The translations under genes and the position numbers were made by a program. DNA of 64,000 nucleotides from Brachyspira pilosicoli P43/6/78 (GTDB taxonomy: Bacteria; Spirochaetota; Brachyspiria; Brachyspirales; Brachyspiraceae), in the NCBI RefSeq assembly GCF_000325665.1, contig NC_019908.1, forward strand, positions 1,302,001-1,366,000, read 5' to 3'. Positions 26,410-37,075 of the stretch are shown here, in pieces. Numbering within the stretch: position 1 is the first letter of the stretch; every line of letters begins with the position of its first letter. A model generated the notes under the pieces. It was not told where the DNA came from and did not search any database. It worked only from the letters and a program-made list of their open reading frames with translations.

Positions 26410-28281
26410 ATGAAAAAAATGCATAGTTTATCAGTAAAAGTACCAATTATGGTTAGCTCTATTATAGTAGTAACTATATTGGTATTATCTATTATACTTA
26501 CAATCGCAGCTTCTAGAGGCATAAGAAATGCTACTTTAAATGGTTTTCAAAGTACAGTACAAGGTTATGCATCAACAATAGAATTAGTTTTGCATGAACA
26601 GCTTGTTCTTATTGAAACATATTCAAAAAGTGCTACTTTCCAAAATTTTATCACAAATTATAATGACATAGAAACAAGAAATAATTTAGTAAAAGTATTG
26701 GAAAACTATAACAATATTAACTATTATTCAACCAATACGGGTATTGCAACTGTTGATGGCACTATATTAATAGATAGTTCTGACCCTAAATTAGTAGGTG
26801 TTTCACTTGCTGATATACATCCTGATTTATATCAGAGTATTGTAAAAAACAATTATGATTTTGAGTTTGATAATGTTATAACAAAATCATTATCTACAGG
26901 AAAGAATTCTTTAATGCTAATGGGCGGTATAAAAGATGATGTAGGCAATATACTTGGTATATCATATATAAGTCTAGATATGGATAAAGTAAATAACTCA
27001 TTTATTAAATCTTTACCTCTTCAAGGAAGCGAAAGATTAACAGTAGCAAACCATGATAAAATGGTATTATTATCATCTGATGAAGAGTTTGTTGGGGCTA
27101 CTTTATCTTCTGTATATGATGTTATAAAAACACAAGATAGCGGTATTATACCGTCTTATAAAAGTGCTAATACAAAAACAGCAAGGACATCTGCATATAA
27201 TGGCATAACAGGAGTTCCTTGGTCTGTAATACTTGCTAAAAATGATTCTGATATATATAGTCAAATATATACTATAATTTTAGAAGCAATTATTATAGGA
27301 GTTATATCTATTATAATAGCTTCTATTTTAGTATTATTATATATTAGAAGCATAACTAATCCTTTACAAAAAATTATTCAAATATCTAAAGAAATATCTA
27401 AAGGTGATTTAACAAATACAGAACAAACAATTCATAGAAAAGATGAACTTGGAGAATTAGCTGATTCATTTACTATAATGCGTCAAGAACTTGTAGATAT
27501 TATAATAAGAGTAAGAGATTCAGTAGAAAAAATTACAAACAGTGCTCATGAACTTTCACAGGGCAGTAATGATTTATCACATAGAACAGAATCTCAAGCA
27601 GCAAGCTTGGAAGAGACTGCAAGCTCTATGGAAGAGATGGCTTCTACAATAAAATCTTCTACAGACCAATCAGTACAAGGTAATAGAATGATGGTTGAAT
27701 CTAGACAGTCTATAGAAAGTGCTGGTGATATTATACTTGAAACTACAAGAAATATAGAAGAAGTTTATGAGGCTAGTACTAAAATTAAAGATATTACAAA
27801 CATTATTGAAAATATAGCATTCCAAACTAATATACTTGCTTTGAATGCTGCTGTAGAGGCTGCACGTGCTGGAGACCAAGGTAAGGGCTTTGCTGTTGTT
27901 GCTTCTGAAGTAAGAAACTTAGCTCAAACTACTCAGTCTTCTGTAAAAGATATTACAAACTTAGTAGACAATGCTTATGACAAAATTAATAAAGCTACAG
28001 ACTCTGCTAGAACTTCTCAGGAAATATTTAATGACCTTAGAGTAAAAATAGATGAAACAGCTAGAATAATGCAAGATATTAGCTCTACTGCTGTAGAACA
28101 ACAAACTGGAGTTGATCAGGTTAATAGGGCTGTTGCTGATATGGATAGTGTTACTCAGCAGAATGCTGCTTTGGTAGAGGAATCATATGCAGCTACTATG
28201 TCTTTATCTAATCAAGCACAAGAACTTTATGAGGCTATGAAATTCTTTAAAATAGATAAAGACGATAAAATTGATGAATAA
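26410..28281 (+). CDS. Methyl-accepting chemotaxis protein with a dCACHE-type sensor
   Basis: 623 residues from the ATG at 26410, preferred because AAAGG lies 9 nt upstream; a TTG at 26401 would add three residues. Order: membrane span 1 (about 10-30), a periplasmic double-Cache sensor (about 35-275, with [17 protein letters not shown]), span 2 (about 288-312), HAMP, then the long signalling coiled coil with the tip [20 protein letters not shown]. Ligands may be small organic molecules; none can be named. The last residues ([12 protein letters not shown]) do not form a CheR-tethering pentapeptide. Confidence 0.93.
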   Translation: MKKMHSLSVKVPIMVSSIIVVTILVLSIILTIAASRGIRNATLNGFQSTVQGYASTIELVLHEQLVLIETYSKSATFQNFITNYNDIETRNNLVKVLENYNNINYYSTNTGIATVDGTILIDSSDPKLVGVSLADIHPDLYQSIVKNNYDFEFDNVITKSLSTGKNSLMLMGGIKDDVGNILGISYISLDMDKVNNSFIKSLPLQGSERLTVANHDKMVLLSSDEEFVGATLSSVYDVIKTQDSGIIPSYKSANTKTARTSAYNGITGVPWSVILAKNDSDIYSQIYTIILEAIIIGVISIIIASILVLLYIRSITNPLQKIIQISKEISKGDLTNTEQTIHRKDELGELADSFTIMRQELVDIIIRVRDSVEKITNSAHELSQGSNDLSHRTESQAASLEETASSMEEMASTIKSSTDQSVQGNRMMVESRQSIESAGDIILETTRNIEEVYEASTKIKDITNIIENIAFQTNILALNAAVEAARAGDQGKGFAVVASEVRNLAQTTQSSVKDITNLVDNAYDKINKATDSARTSQEIFNDLRVKIDETARIMQDISSTAVEQQTGVDQVNRAVADMDSVTQQNAALVEESYAATMSLSNQAQELYEAMKFFKIDKDDKIDE

Positions 28282-28374
28282 TTATAAATAGTACAATATC
28301 AGTAATAAATGCTCCATAAAGCATTTATTACTGTAAAAATAAAAAATATTTATTTTTTAATAATAGGTGCTTTT

Positions 28375-30051
28375 ATGGAAGTTATTTATCTTTATGCTTT
28401 AATTATTTTAGGTGTATTATTTGCCGCATTAGTGCTTCTAAAAACATTGATACTGAATAAAGATAAAGTAAAAAAACCAAAGGCATTAAAAAAACGTATA
28501 GAAGAATTAAATAAAAGACTCAAAAAAAATCCATATGATTATGATGCAATAAATCAACTCGCAAACATAGAAGAAGAATTCGGAAGCAAAGAAAAGGCTT
28601 TAAATCAATATAAAATGCTTCTAGATGAAAACTTCTTTTCAGATAAAGAAAAAATAGAAATATATAAAAAATTAGAAATCATTTGTGAAGAGTTAGGTGA
28701 TATACAACAGGCTTTCAAATATACATTAATCATAAATAAAGAAGAACCAGAAAATAAATATTATTATATAAAAATAGCTCATACTCTTGTAGAAGAAGGA
28801 TACTTTAAATTAGCATATGAATATTATCATAGAGCATTAGTATTAAAAGCTGAATTCTCTATAGATGATTATAAATATGCTGCATTCTCTTCTTTTCAGT
28901 TGAAAGATTATAAAAGAACTATTATATATCTAGAAAAGTTGTACAAAAAAATGTGCAAAGATATAAATCAATATAAAACTGATATTGCAAGATTAATGCA
29001 GTCTTTGGTTTCAATATACATACTTTCTGATGAAATTAATATTGCTAAATCTTTTATAGAAGAAGCTTTTATATATAAAGCTATAGATAGTGATAATAGA
29101 CTTTATATGAATAAAATTTATTTGTTTATATTATATAAATTAGATGATAATAAAAAATTCACTGAAATATATAATAAACTAATAGATATGTATAAAATCA
29201 ATAATGATTCTATAGATTTAGCTGATTTAATATTTGATTATGGATTTTATAGCTATTTCTTAAAAGATATAAAATCTTCTATTAGATATTTTGATACAAT
29301 AAAAACTTTTAACATAGAATTATATGATGTATTCAATATAAACAATATACTAGAATATTTAAGAAATGTAGAAATAGCTAATTCACAATTAACTAAGCTT
29401 TATGAAGAAAAAAAGATATATGATTCAAAATATAAAAATGATAATTTTGAAAACTATATTAGAAAAGAGTATATAGATAATTGGGAAAGAGCTATTAATT
29501 TATGGGAAAGTTCTTTTATACATTTAGATTATATATCCAATCTAGTAGAAATAAAAAAAACTATGAATATAGAAGAAGTGCTTAAAGAGTTTAAATTATA
29601 TGATTTACCAAATTATAACATGCAAGATAATCAAAGACCTTCTATACATTCAAATAAAATTGATAAAATATTTAATTTAAGTTTCTCAGATTTTAAAAAG
29701 ATTTGTCAAAACATAATATTATCAAAGCTTTCATACACAATAGTACAGGAATATATAGACAGTGCTGATAAAATAAAAGGAGATGAAATAGACTATTTAG
29801 CATACAATAATAAAATGGCAAGAGTTGAGCTTACTTTAATATCTTTTAGAAGATGGAATAAAGTAGATATAGGAGAATTAAGCATTAGAGACTTCTTCAT
29901 GAAAGTACAAGAATCTGGAGCTAAAAATGGAATATTAATTGTTCCTGCTGAATTGACTAAAAGTGCTAGAAGTTATGTTTCTCATAATGAAAGCATTACT
30001 GTATATTCTAAACATCAATTTAATAATTTGCTTAAAGGAGAAATATTCTAA
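28375..30051 (+). CDS. Membrane-anchored TPR protein with a degenerate Mrr-like nuclease domain (copy 1)
   Basis: About 558 residues from the ATG at 28375 (AGG 7 nt upstream); an earlier ATG at 28309 only lengthens the front. One N-terminal span (LYALIILGVLFAALVLLKTL), then TPR-like helices to about residue 430. The last 110 residues follow the Mrr/restriction-endonuclease-like pattern: GDEIDYLA (the metal Asp), VELTLISFRRW where Mrr has QxK, IGELSIRDF, AKNGILIVPAELTKSA and a closing FNNLL. The catalytic Lys is Arg (S-F-R), so nuclease activity is doubtful. The next gene is a paralogue. Function unknown. Confidence 0.78.
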   Translation: MEVIYLYALIILGVLFAALVLLKTLILNKDKVKKPKALKKRIEELNKRLKKNPYDYDAINQLANIEEEFGSKEKALNQYKMLLDENFFSDKEKIEIYKKLEIICEELGDIQQAFKYTLIINKEEPENKYYYIKIAHTLVEEGYFKLAYEYYHRALVLKAEFSIDDYKYAAFSSFQLKDYKRTIIYLEKLYKKMCKDINQYKTDIARLMQSLVSIYILSDEINIAKSFIEEAFIYKAIDSDNRLYMNKIYLFILYKLDDNKKFTEIYNKLIDMYKINNDSIDLADLIFDYGFYSYFLKDIKSSIRYFDTIKTFNIELYDVFNINNILEYLRNVEIANSQLTKLYEEKKIYDSKYKNDNFENYIRKEYIDNWERAINLWESSFIHLDYISNLVEIKKTMNIEEVLKEFKLYDLPNYNMQDNQRPSIHSNKIDKIFNLSFSDFKKICQNIILSKLSYTIVQEYIDSADKIKGDEIDYLAYNNKMARVELTLISFRRWNKVDIGELSIRDFFMKVQESGAKNGILIVPAELTKSARSYVSHNESITVYSKHQFNNLLKGEIF

Positions 30052-30083
30052 AACAATCATTTTTATACTTTTAGGATTTATTT

Positions 30084-31757
30084 ATGGAAAATATTTATAT
30101 ATATATTTTTATATTTCTATTGATGTTATTATTTGTAATAGCTTTATATTTATTTATAAATAATAATATATATAAAAAAAACAATCAATCTGCTAGAAAT
30201 ATTATTGGCGAATTAAATAGAAAATTATTAAAAAACCCAAATGATTATAATACTATTTATAAATTAGCTTTGATAAAAGATGAAAATGGAGATATTCTTG
30301 ATGCTTTAAAAAAATATGAGTTTCTTATATCTGTTGATTATTTTAATGATAATGAAAAAATTAAAATATATAAAAGAATGGAAAACATATGCACTCAATT
30401 AGGATATAAAGAAGAAGTTTTTAAATATGATGTAATTATTACTAATTTGGAACCAAGCAATGTAATTTATTTAATAAAAGTGGCTTATACATTATTTAAT
30501 GAAAAAAAATATCAATTTGCATGCAATTATTTTAATAAAGTTATTATGTCTAGGAGAGAATTCAATATAGATGAACTTAAAGCAGCTTTATATTCTTATT
30601 ATAATATAAAAAATTATGAGAAAACAATAACTTTCTTAGAAGACTTAGAAAAAAGAATAAATAAAGATTCCATTAATTTACAAAATGAATTAATAGAAAT
30701 TAGAAAGACTTTGATATCTATGTATTTATTTACTGATAAACTTCAATATGCTAGTGAATACATAGAACAACTTTTAACAGATGCTAATAATTTAGATAGA
30801 AGCTTATTAATTTATTATAATAGAATGTATTTATTTGTATTGCATAAATTAGGAAATAAAAAGAAGTTTAAAGAGATATATAGAAAAATAAAATCGACAT
30901 TAAAAACTGATGAATTAGAAACTATAAATGAAGAATTAATTTTTGATTTTGGCTTCTACTCTTACTTTTTAGGATATATAGATGAAGCTATAAAATATTT
31001 TGAAATAATTAATAAGTTTAATTCTAGTATATTAAAAACATATAAAATAAATGAAGTACTAGGATACTTATATCAAGTTTACAGAGCTAATTTTCAAGTT
31101 AATAAAGCAAACCGCAAACTAGATAATATTTATGAACATCAATATTATGAAGATTATGTACAAAAAGAAAACCTTAATGAGTGGGAAAACACTGTAGAGA
31201 TTTGGGAGAATAGTTTTACTAATTTTGAATATATAAATACTTTAGCACCAAAAAATAATGAAAGCTCTATAGATGTAGATAATATATTATTAAATTTAAA
31301 AATTACTCATAACATTAAATTTGACAATAAAACTAGAAGTACTCATAATAACTCTAACAACAATATTGTAGATAAAATATATAATTTAACTTTTAATGAT
31401 TTTAAAAAACTATGCAGAAATATTATAACAAATAAACTTTCTTATACTATAGTACAAGAGTTTATAGATAACCCTGATGATAATATAGATGAAATAGACT
31501 ATTTAGCATATGACAGTGAAGTCGGCAAATATAATTTAACATTTATTTCTATTAAACGTTGGCAAAATACTAATATTGGGGAATTAATATTAAGAGATTT
31601 TATTGTAAAAGTAAAAGATTCCGGTGCTAAAAGAGGAGTATTAATAGTACCTGTAGAGCTAACAAGCAGTGCAAAAAGTTATGCTGTACATAGTGAAATT
31701 GTTACAATTTATTCTAGAAATCAATTAAACAATTTATTAAAGGGTGAAATCTTTTAA
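30084..31757 (+). CDS. Membrane-anchored TPR protein with an Mrr-like domain (copy 2)
   Basis: 557 residues with the same layout as the gene 32 nt upstream: N-terminal span (IYIFIFLLMLLFVIALYLFI), TPR-like helices, and an Mrr-like C-terminus (DEIDYLAYD, LTFISIKRW, IGELILRDF, AKRGVLIVPVELTSSA, LNNLLKGEIF). This copy keeps the Lys of the QxK position (S-I-K), but the Gln/Glu is Ser. The last four residues GEIF are the same in both. Tandem duplication followed by divergence is clear; what the pair does is not. Confidence 0.78.
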   Translation: MENIYIYIFIFLLMLLFVIALYLFINNNIYKKNNQSARNIIGELNRKLLKNPNDYNTIYKLALIKDENGDILDALKKYEFLISVDYFNDNEKIKIYKRMENICTQLGYKEEVFKYDVIITNLEPSNVIYLIKVAYTLFNEKKYQFACNYFNKVIMSRREFNIDELKAALYSYYNIKNYEKTITFLEDLEKRINKDSINLQNELIEIRKTLISMYLFTDKLQYASEYIEQLLTDANNLDRSLLIYYNRMYLFVLHKLGNKKKFKEIYRKIKSTLKTDELETINEELIFDFGFYSYFLGYIDEAIKYFEIINKFNSSILKTYKINEVLGYLYQVYRANFQVNKANRKLDNIYEHQYYEDYVQKENLNEWENTVEIWENSFTNFEYINTLAPKNNESSIDVDNILLNLKITHNIKFDNKTRSTHNNSNNNIVDKIYNLTFNDFKKLCRNIITNKLSYTIVQEFIDNPDDNIDEIDYLAYDSEVGKYNLTFISIKRWQNTNIGELILRDFIVKVKDSGAKRGVLIVPVELTSSAKSYAVHSEIVTIYSRNQLNNLLKGEIF

Positions 31758-31761
31758 ATAA

Positions 31762-33492
31762 TTAAGCACTTACATCAACAAACTTAAATTCCTTAACATC
31801 AAATAAACCGCTAGTTGTAAGTTTTATTTCAGGTATAACAGGAAGCGCCATAAATGATAAAGTCATAAATGGGTCAATTTCTCTATTAACATTAAGTTCA
31901 TTGTAAGCAAGTTCATGCATAGAATATATTTTTTTTACTATATCTTTAGGTGCTTCATCTGACATAATTCCTGCTATTTTTAATTGTAATGTATCAAGCA
32001 CTTTTCCATTTTTTACAATAGTGATTCCTCCTGAACATTTTTCTATTTCTTTTATAGCAAGTATTATATCTTCATCATTATCCCCTACTGCTATTATATT
32101 ATGCGAGTCATGAGATACACTTGTGGCAATAGCACCGCTTTTTAATTTGTAATTTTCTATTAAGCCTAAACCTATTTTACCAGTAGCCTTATGTCTTTCA
32201 ACAACAACCAATTTTAATATATCAACACTTTTTCTATATTTAAAATAACCATTTTCAAAACCTACTATCCTTACACTTTTCTCTGTAACTAAATCTTTAT
32301 TAACTATTCTTATAACATTAGCCTCATCAGATTTTAATTTTATTTGTATATCATTAACTGTAATAGGTGCTATATTTATAGTATTAAAAATATTACTATT
32401 ATAATTATCTTTTTCTACTTTAAATAAAGCCCTTCCATTTTCTGCAGATAATTTTCCATCTATAAACACTTTATTAGCTTTAAAATCTTTTAAATCATCA
32501 AATAAAACAATATCAGCCTTATATCCTGAAGCAACCAAACCTATATTTTTAAGTCTGTAACATTCTGCCGCATTAATAGTAGCCATAGCAATTGCATTAA
32601 ATACATCAAGTCCATGATCAACTGCTATTTTTAAATTATGAGATATATGTCCATTTTCTATAATATGGTCTAAATGCTTATCATCGGTACACATTGCACA
32701 TCTTCTAGCATTGCTTTGATTAACTCCCTGTAATAGTGAAGCTAAATTCTGTGCAGCTGAACCTTGTCTTAAAAGCACATACATTCCATTAGCTATTCTC
32801 GCCTTCAAATCTTTAGCAGATACGCATTCGTGGTCAGTATAAATACCAGCAGCCCTATAAGCATTTAAAGTTTTTCCTCCAAGCATAACACCATGCCCAT
32901 CTATAATCTTATCAGCATTAATAGCAGCAACTAATTTTTTAAGTACATCTTTATCAAGAGATAATACACCCGGAGCATTCATCATCTCAGCAAGACCAAA
33001 TATATCTTCATCATTTATAAACTCTTCTATTACCTTAGAATCAAGTACAGCTCCAGAATCTTCAAAGCCAACAGCAGGCACACATGAAGAAAGCATAAAC
33101 TTACATTTAAGAGGACTTTTTTTAGCAGAATTAATCATAAACTTGATACCGTCAATACCGCATACATTAGCAATTTCATGAGGGTCTGTTACAATTAAAG
33201 TAGTACCAAAAGGAATAACAACTTCTGCAAAATTTGCTGGTGCACATAAAGATGATTCTATATGCACATGCGAATCTATTAAACCACTAGTAGCATAAGA
33301 ACCTTTAGCATCAATAATTTCTTTTCCATTATAAGAACCAACACCAACAATATAATCATCAACAATAGCAATATCTCCGTCCGTAATCGTTGCTGATATT
33401 GGGTCTACCACTTTACAATTTCTTATAACCAAATCAGCCAAAACTTTTCCGCTTGATACTTCAATCATTTTTGATAATTTTTCTATAGTCAT
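31762..33492 (-). CDS. ade: Adenine deaminase
   Basis: 576 residues. GLIDSHVHIESSLCAP, TLIVTDPHEIANVCG, LAEMMNAPGV, DGHGVML, TDHECVS, CTDDKH and, late, SVSHDSHNIIAVG are the blocks of the Ade family, a binuclear-metal amidohydrolase that turns adenine into hypoxanthine and ammonia. It works in purine salvage in the cytoplasm. Full length. It lies back to back with the TPR-Mrr pair and 63 nt after the GmrSD-like gene. Confidence 0.95.
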   Translation of the reverse strand: MTIEKLSKMIEVSSGKVLADLVIRNCKVVDPISATITDGDIAIVDDYIVGVGSYNGKEIIDAKGSYATSGLIDSHVHIESSLCAPANFAEVVIPFGTTLIVTDPHEIANVCGIDGIKFMINSAKKSPLKCKFMLSSCVPAVGFEDSGAVLDSKVIEEFINDEDIFGLAEMMNAPGVLSLDKDVLKKLVAAINADKIIDGHGVMLGGKTLNAYRAAGIYTDHECVSAKDLKARIANGMYVLLRQGSAAQNLASLLQGVNQSNARRCAMCTDDKHLDHIIENGHISHNLKIAVDHGLDVFNAIAMATINAAECYRLKNIGLVASGYKADIVLFDDLKDFKANKVFIDGKLSAENGRALFKVEKDNYNSNIFNTINIAPITVNDIQIKLKSDEANVIRIVNKDLVTEKSVRIVGFENGYFKYRKSVDILKLVVVERHKATGKIGLGLIENYKLKSGAIATSVSHDSHNIIAVGDNDEDIILAIKEIEKCSGGITIVKNGKVLDTLQLKIAGIMSDEAPKDIVKKIYSMHELAYNELNVNREIDPFMTLSFMALPVIPEIKLTTSGLFDVKEFKFVDVSA

Positions 33493-33555
33493 GAATAGTC
33501 CTTATAATTAATATATATTTAAATATAGTAAATTATAAGTAGATTTTCAAATTTC

Positions 33556-35281
33556 TTAATTATAATAATTAATATCTATATATTCACAAAAATCTTTTAT
33601 TAACTCTTCAGTTCTTGATGCTATCTTTTCATCTGACCATGGATTTTCTTTTGAAAGTTCAGGTGTATACATAAATAATTTGTTATTATATATTTTAATT
33701 TTTTTATCTATATCATTACTTGCCTGTATGTTAGATCTTTTATCAAGTAATGTTAAATTTCCTAATTTATGTTTAAAATCTTCTGAGCAATTTATCCACT
33801 CGTCCTCTTTTGGATTTTGAGGATATATATGCTCTATTGTGGATTTAAGAGGTGTAAAAGCTATATCTATTGTATTTTCTAAAGTTTCTAATAACGGTTT
33901 ATTAAATAAAAAATACAATAATGCACGTCCCCATTTTAAATTATAAAAATTGGATATTCTTAAAGTATTACAAACTCCTTTAGATAATATTTCTAAAGTT
34001 TTAGCATCATGTGTAATAACTCTTGGCTCTAATTTTATAATTTCATCTATAGAATTATTATCAGTTTTTATAACTCTTAAAATAGAAAAATTAAAAGATT
34101 TTATTTTTTCTATTGTATAACCATTTACTAGATGCAGCCAATGCCATTTAACTAAAAATTTAGCAATATACATAATATCATCATCACTATATTTTTTAAA
34201 CTTCATAGTTATAAGTAAAGGAATCCAAGTATATGCATTTTTACCCATTATTAACAAATGTCTCAAGCACCAAATATAAGCATTTCTCATATTCATAATA
34301 TACTCATAACAAGATATAAAATTCTCAAATTCTATTATAGCATTCCATTTATCTCTATCTTTCCATAACCCTCTAATATTTTCATCGCTTGTACCTTTAA
34401 TACTATCAGGTTTGTACATAGTGATATAATATTTAAATAAAGATTCTAATGATATACTCAATTCAGATGCTTTATACTCTAAAGATCTCCATTTAGATTC
34501 AAAATCTTTATGTCTGCTAACATTTAAATCATACATCATTTCTGCTTTAATAATATCTGTAGAATTTAACTCAAGACCTCTTGTATTTAAAACAGAAAAT
34601 ATTTTTAAAGCACTGCTCCTAGATGAAGTTTCAACTTTGACAAATTCTATATTTGATAAAACAAAACTTATAAATTTTATAATATTAAAATTACTTGAAT
34701 ATTCTTTTTTTAAATCATCATAAAACTCTTTTAATAAATAATAATTTTTATATATCAATATTTTATCATCTTCTTTTTTTTAATTCTTGACTCAATAATA
34801 AATCCATTATATAAGATGAATCATTAGACTTTTCAGACATAATTTTGCATATTTCTTTTTTCTTTGCCCATAAACAATTTTTTAAATATGTACTTAATTC
34901 AGAAATTGTTTCCTGATCATCTTCTGAATATGAATTAATTTTAGATATGCATTCCTCATTAAGATCTTTTTGTATTATTTTTAAAAATAAAATAAAAGTT
35001 GTTAATCTCTGCTGACCATCTATCAAATTATGTTTATTATGATCATTATCATCTACTACGGTTATTACAGAACCAAAAAAATAATTATTATGATAGCCAT
35101 TTATATATGCATCATATGCTTCAAATATGTCATTTATAAATTCACTTATATTATCCTTTTTCCAAGAATAATCCCTTTGATATAATGGGATTGAAAAATA
35201 GAATTCATTGTTAGCTGTATTAGATAATAATTCAATTAAACTTAAATGATATACATTATTTATCATTTTATTATTATTCAT
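33556..35281 (-). pseudogene. GmrSD-like (DUF262-DUF1524) type IV restriction enzyme, interrupted at an A8 tract
   Basis: The N-terminal part has the DUF262 signatures PLYQRDYSWKKD and IDGQQRLTTF (NTPase/ParB-like, GmrS). The C-terminal part, in another frame, has the nuclease phrase STIEHIYPQNPKEDEW and KLGNLTLLDKRSN of DUF1524 (GmrD). Between them the first frame reads SQELKKRR and stops. Removing one A from the A8 run (34774-34781) reads LKKEDDKILIYKNYY and continues to give 574 residues. Related enzymes cut DNA carrying modified or glucosylated bases, as phage defence. The ATG at 35281 has GGAG 6 nt upstream; a TTG at 35293 is less likely. An A8 tract in a potentially toxic nuclease suits on/off switching. 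Confidence 0.82.
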
Positions 35282-35299
35282 TATAATCTCCAAAAATAT

Positions 35300-35330
35300 A
35301 AAGCCTAACTATTTTTCATAGCTAGGCTTT
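35300..35330 (-). terminator. Terminator between gatB and the GmrSD-like gene
   Basis: A 13-bp stem with one mismatch (AAAGCCTAACTAT with ATAGCTAGGCTTT) around a 5-nt loop, with AT-rich flanks. It closes gatB on the minus strand, so the gene at 35281 needs its own promoter or readthrough. Confidence 0.82.
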
Positions 35331-35351
35331 ATTTATTTAATATATTTTTAA

Positions 35352-36803
35352 TTATTCACTTAAAATTTTTCTCAAAACTTCATTAACAAGTTTAGGGTTA
35401 CCTTGACCTTTAGTAGCTTTCATTGTTTGACCTACTAAGAATCCGAATGATTTTTCTTTACCTGCTTTGAAGTCTGCTACTGATTTAGGATTTTCTTCTA
35501 AAACTTTTCTTATGATTGTTTCAAGCTCACCAGTATCGCTTACTTGTTTAATACCTTTTTTCTCAACTATCGCAGAAGGAGCTTCTCCTGTTTCGCACAT
35601 ATCCTCAAATATCTCTTTAGCTATTTTACCGCTTATAACATTTTCATCTATAAGTTTAAATATTTCAGCAATATGTTCTGGTTTTGGTTTAAAATCTTTT
35701 ATAGTTTGAAGTTTTTTATTTAAGTAAGCATTAACTTCAACCATAATCCAGTTGCTTATTTTCTTAGGCTGTTTAGGATAAGCTTTTACTGCCGCCTCAT
35801 AATAATCAGCTAATGCTGCATCTTCTGTTAATACAACTATATCCTGATCTGGCAAATCATAATCTTTTTTAAGTCTTTCACGTTTTTGCTGAGGAAGTTC
35901 AGGAAGCTCTTTTTTAGCTTGTTCAATCTCTTCATCTTTAAGAACTAAAAGAGGTATATCTGGGTCTGGGAAATATCTGTAATCTGCAGCACCCTCTTTA
36001 GAACGCATACCTTTAGTAGTGTTTTCTTTAGCATCATAAAGTCTAGTTTCTTGTAAGATTTTCTCACCATTGTTTAAAGCTTTAATTTGTCTTTTTATTT
36101 CATAGTCAATAGCAAGTCTTACATTTCTAAAACTGTTCATGTTTTTAACTTCAGTTTTAGTTCCAAGTTCTTTACTTCCTTTAGGGCGTATAGAAACGTT
36201 AGCATCGCATCTTAAAGAACCTTCTTCCATGTTACAATCAGAAACATCAATATATTTAAATATTTTTTTAAGCTCTGTTAAATATTGATAAGCTTCTTCA
36301 CCTGTAGAAATATCAGGCTCGCTTACACATTCTATCAAACAACAACCAGCACGGTTTAAGTCTACATAACTTAAAGGTCTTCCAGTATCATCATGCACAA
36401 GTTTACCAGCATCTTCTTCCATGTGTATTCTGTTTATTCTTATACTTTTATTGTAAGAAGAACCATCTTCATTAAGTACAGTAATATCAAGATGACCTTC
36501 AGTACAAATAGGTTCATCCATTTGAGTAATCTGATAGTAAGAAGGCAAATCTGGGTAGAAATAATGTTTTCTAGCGAATCTGCTTTTCTTTTGAATAGTA
36601 CAGTTAGTAGCAAGTCCTGCTTTAATAGTTTTATGCACCATTTCTTTATTGACTATAGGCAAAGTACCAGGGTGAGCCTGACATCTTGGACAAGTAAGAG
36701 TGTTTGCAGGAGCACCGAAAGTGTTTGGGCATGAACAGAATGCTTTAGTTTTAGTATTAAGCTGAACATGCACTTCTAATCCTATGACTGCTTCATATTC
36801 CAT
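35352..36803 (-). CDS. gatB: Aspartyl/glutamyl-tRNA amidotransferase subunit B
   Basis: 483 residues, full length. YEAVIGLEVHVQL, CPRCQAHPGTLP with its zinc cysteines, RKHYFYPDLPSYYQITQ, GRPLSYVDLNRAG and a C-terminal GatB/Yqey tail (VGQTMKATKGQGNPKLV). GatCAB converts Glu-tRNA-Gln, and in some species Asp-tRNA-Asn, to the amide form. gatA and gatC are not in this window. Confidence 0.95.
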   Translation of the reverse strand: MEYEAVIGLEVHVQLNTKTKAFCSCPNTFGAPANTLTCPRCQAHPGTLPIVNKEMVHKTIKAGLATNCTIQKKSRFARKHYFYPDLPSYYQITQMDEPICTEGHLDITVLNEDGSSYNKSIRINRIHMEEDAGKLVHDDTGRPLSYVDLNRAGCCLIECVSEPDISTGEEAYQYLTELKKIFKYIDVSDCNMEEGSLRCDANVSIRPKGSKELGTKTEVKNMNSFRNVRLAIDYEIKRQIKALNNGEKILQETRLYDAKENTTKGMRSKEGAADYRYFPDPDIPLLVLKDEEIEQAKKELPELPQQKRERLKKDYDLPDQDIVVLTEDAALADYYEAAVKAYPKQPKKISNWIMVEVNAYLNKKLQTIKDFKPKPEHIAEIFKLIDENVISGKIAKEIFEDMCETGEAPSAIVEKKGIKQVSDTGELETIIRKVLEENPKSVADFKAGKEKSFGFLVGQTMKATKGQGNPKLVNEVLRKILSE

Positions 36804-36913
36804 ATTTATTAATCCTAATTTTAAAATTATTATTTGTTATATTTTATACGAATTTAATTTTTTTTCAATATATTAAAAAATTATTTAGTTTAATTAACTA
36901 ACTTTCAACAAAA

Positions 36914-36941
36914 TTGACAAAGCATATAATACTGTTATAAT
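36914..36941 (+). promoter_or_regulatory. Promoter of tRNA-Thr (and thiL)
   Basis: TTGACA (36914-36919), 16 nt, TATAAT (36936-36941), 12 nt before the tRNA. Both hexamers are perfect consensus. Confidence 0.8.
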
Positions 36942-36953
36942 TATAAAAATAAC

Positions 36954-37026
<73 letters not shown>

Positions 37027-37075
37027 TTTTATTTGTGAAATATTTTTAATAATTAATTTATCAATAATAAACAAT

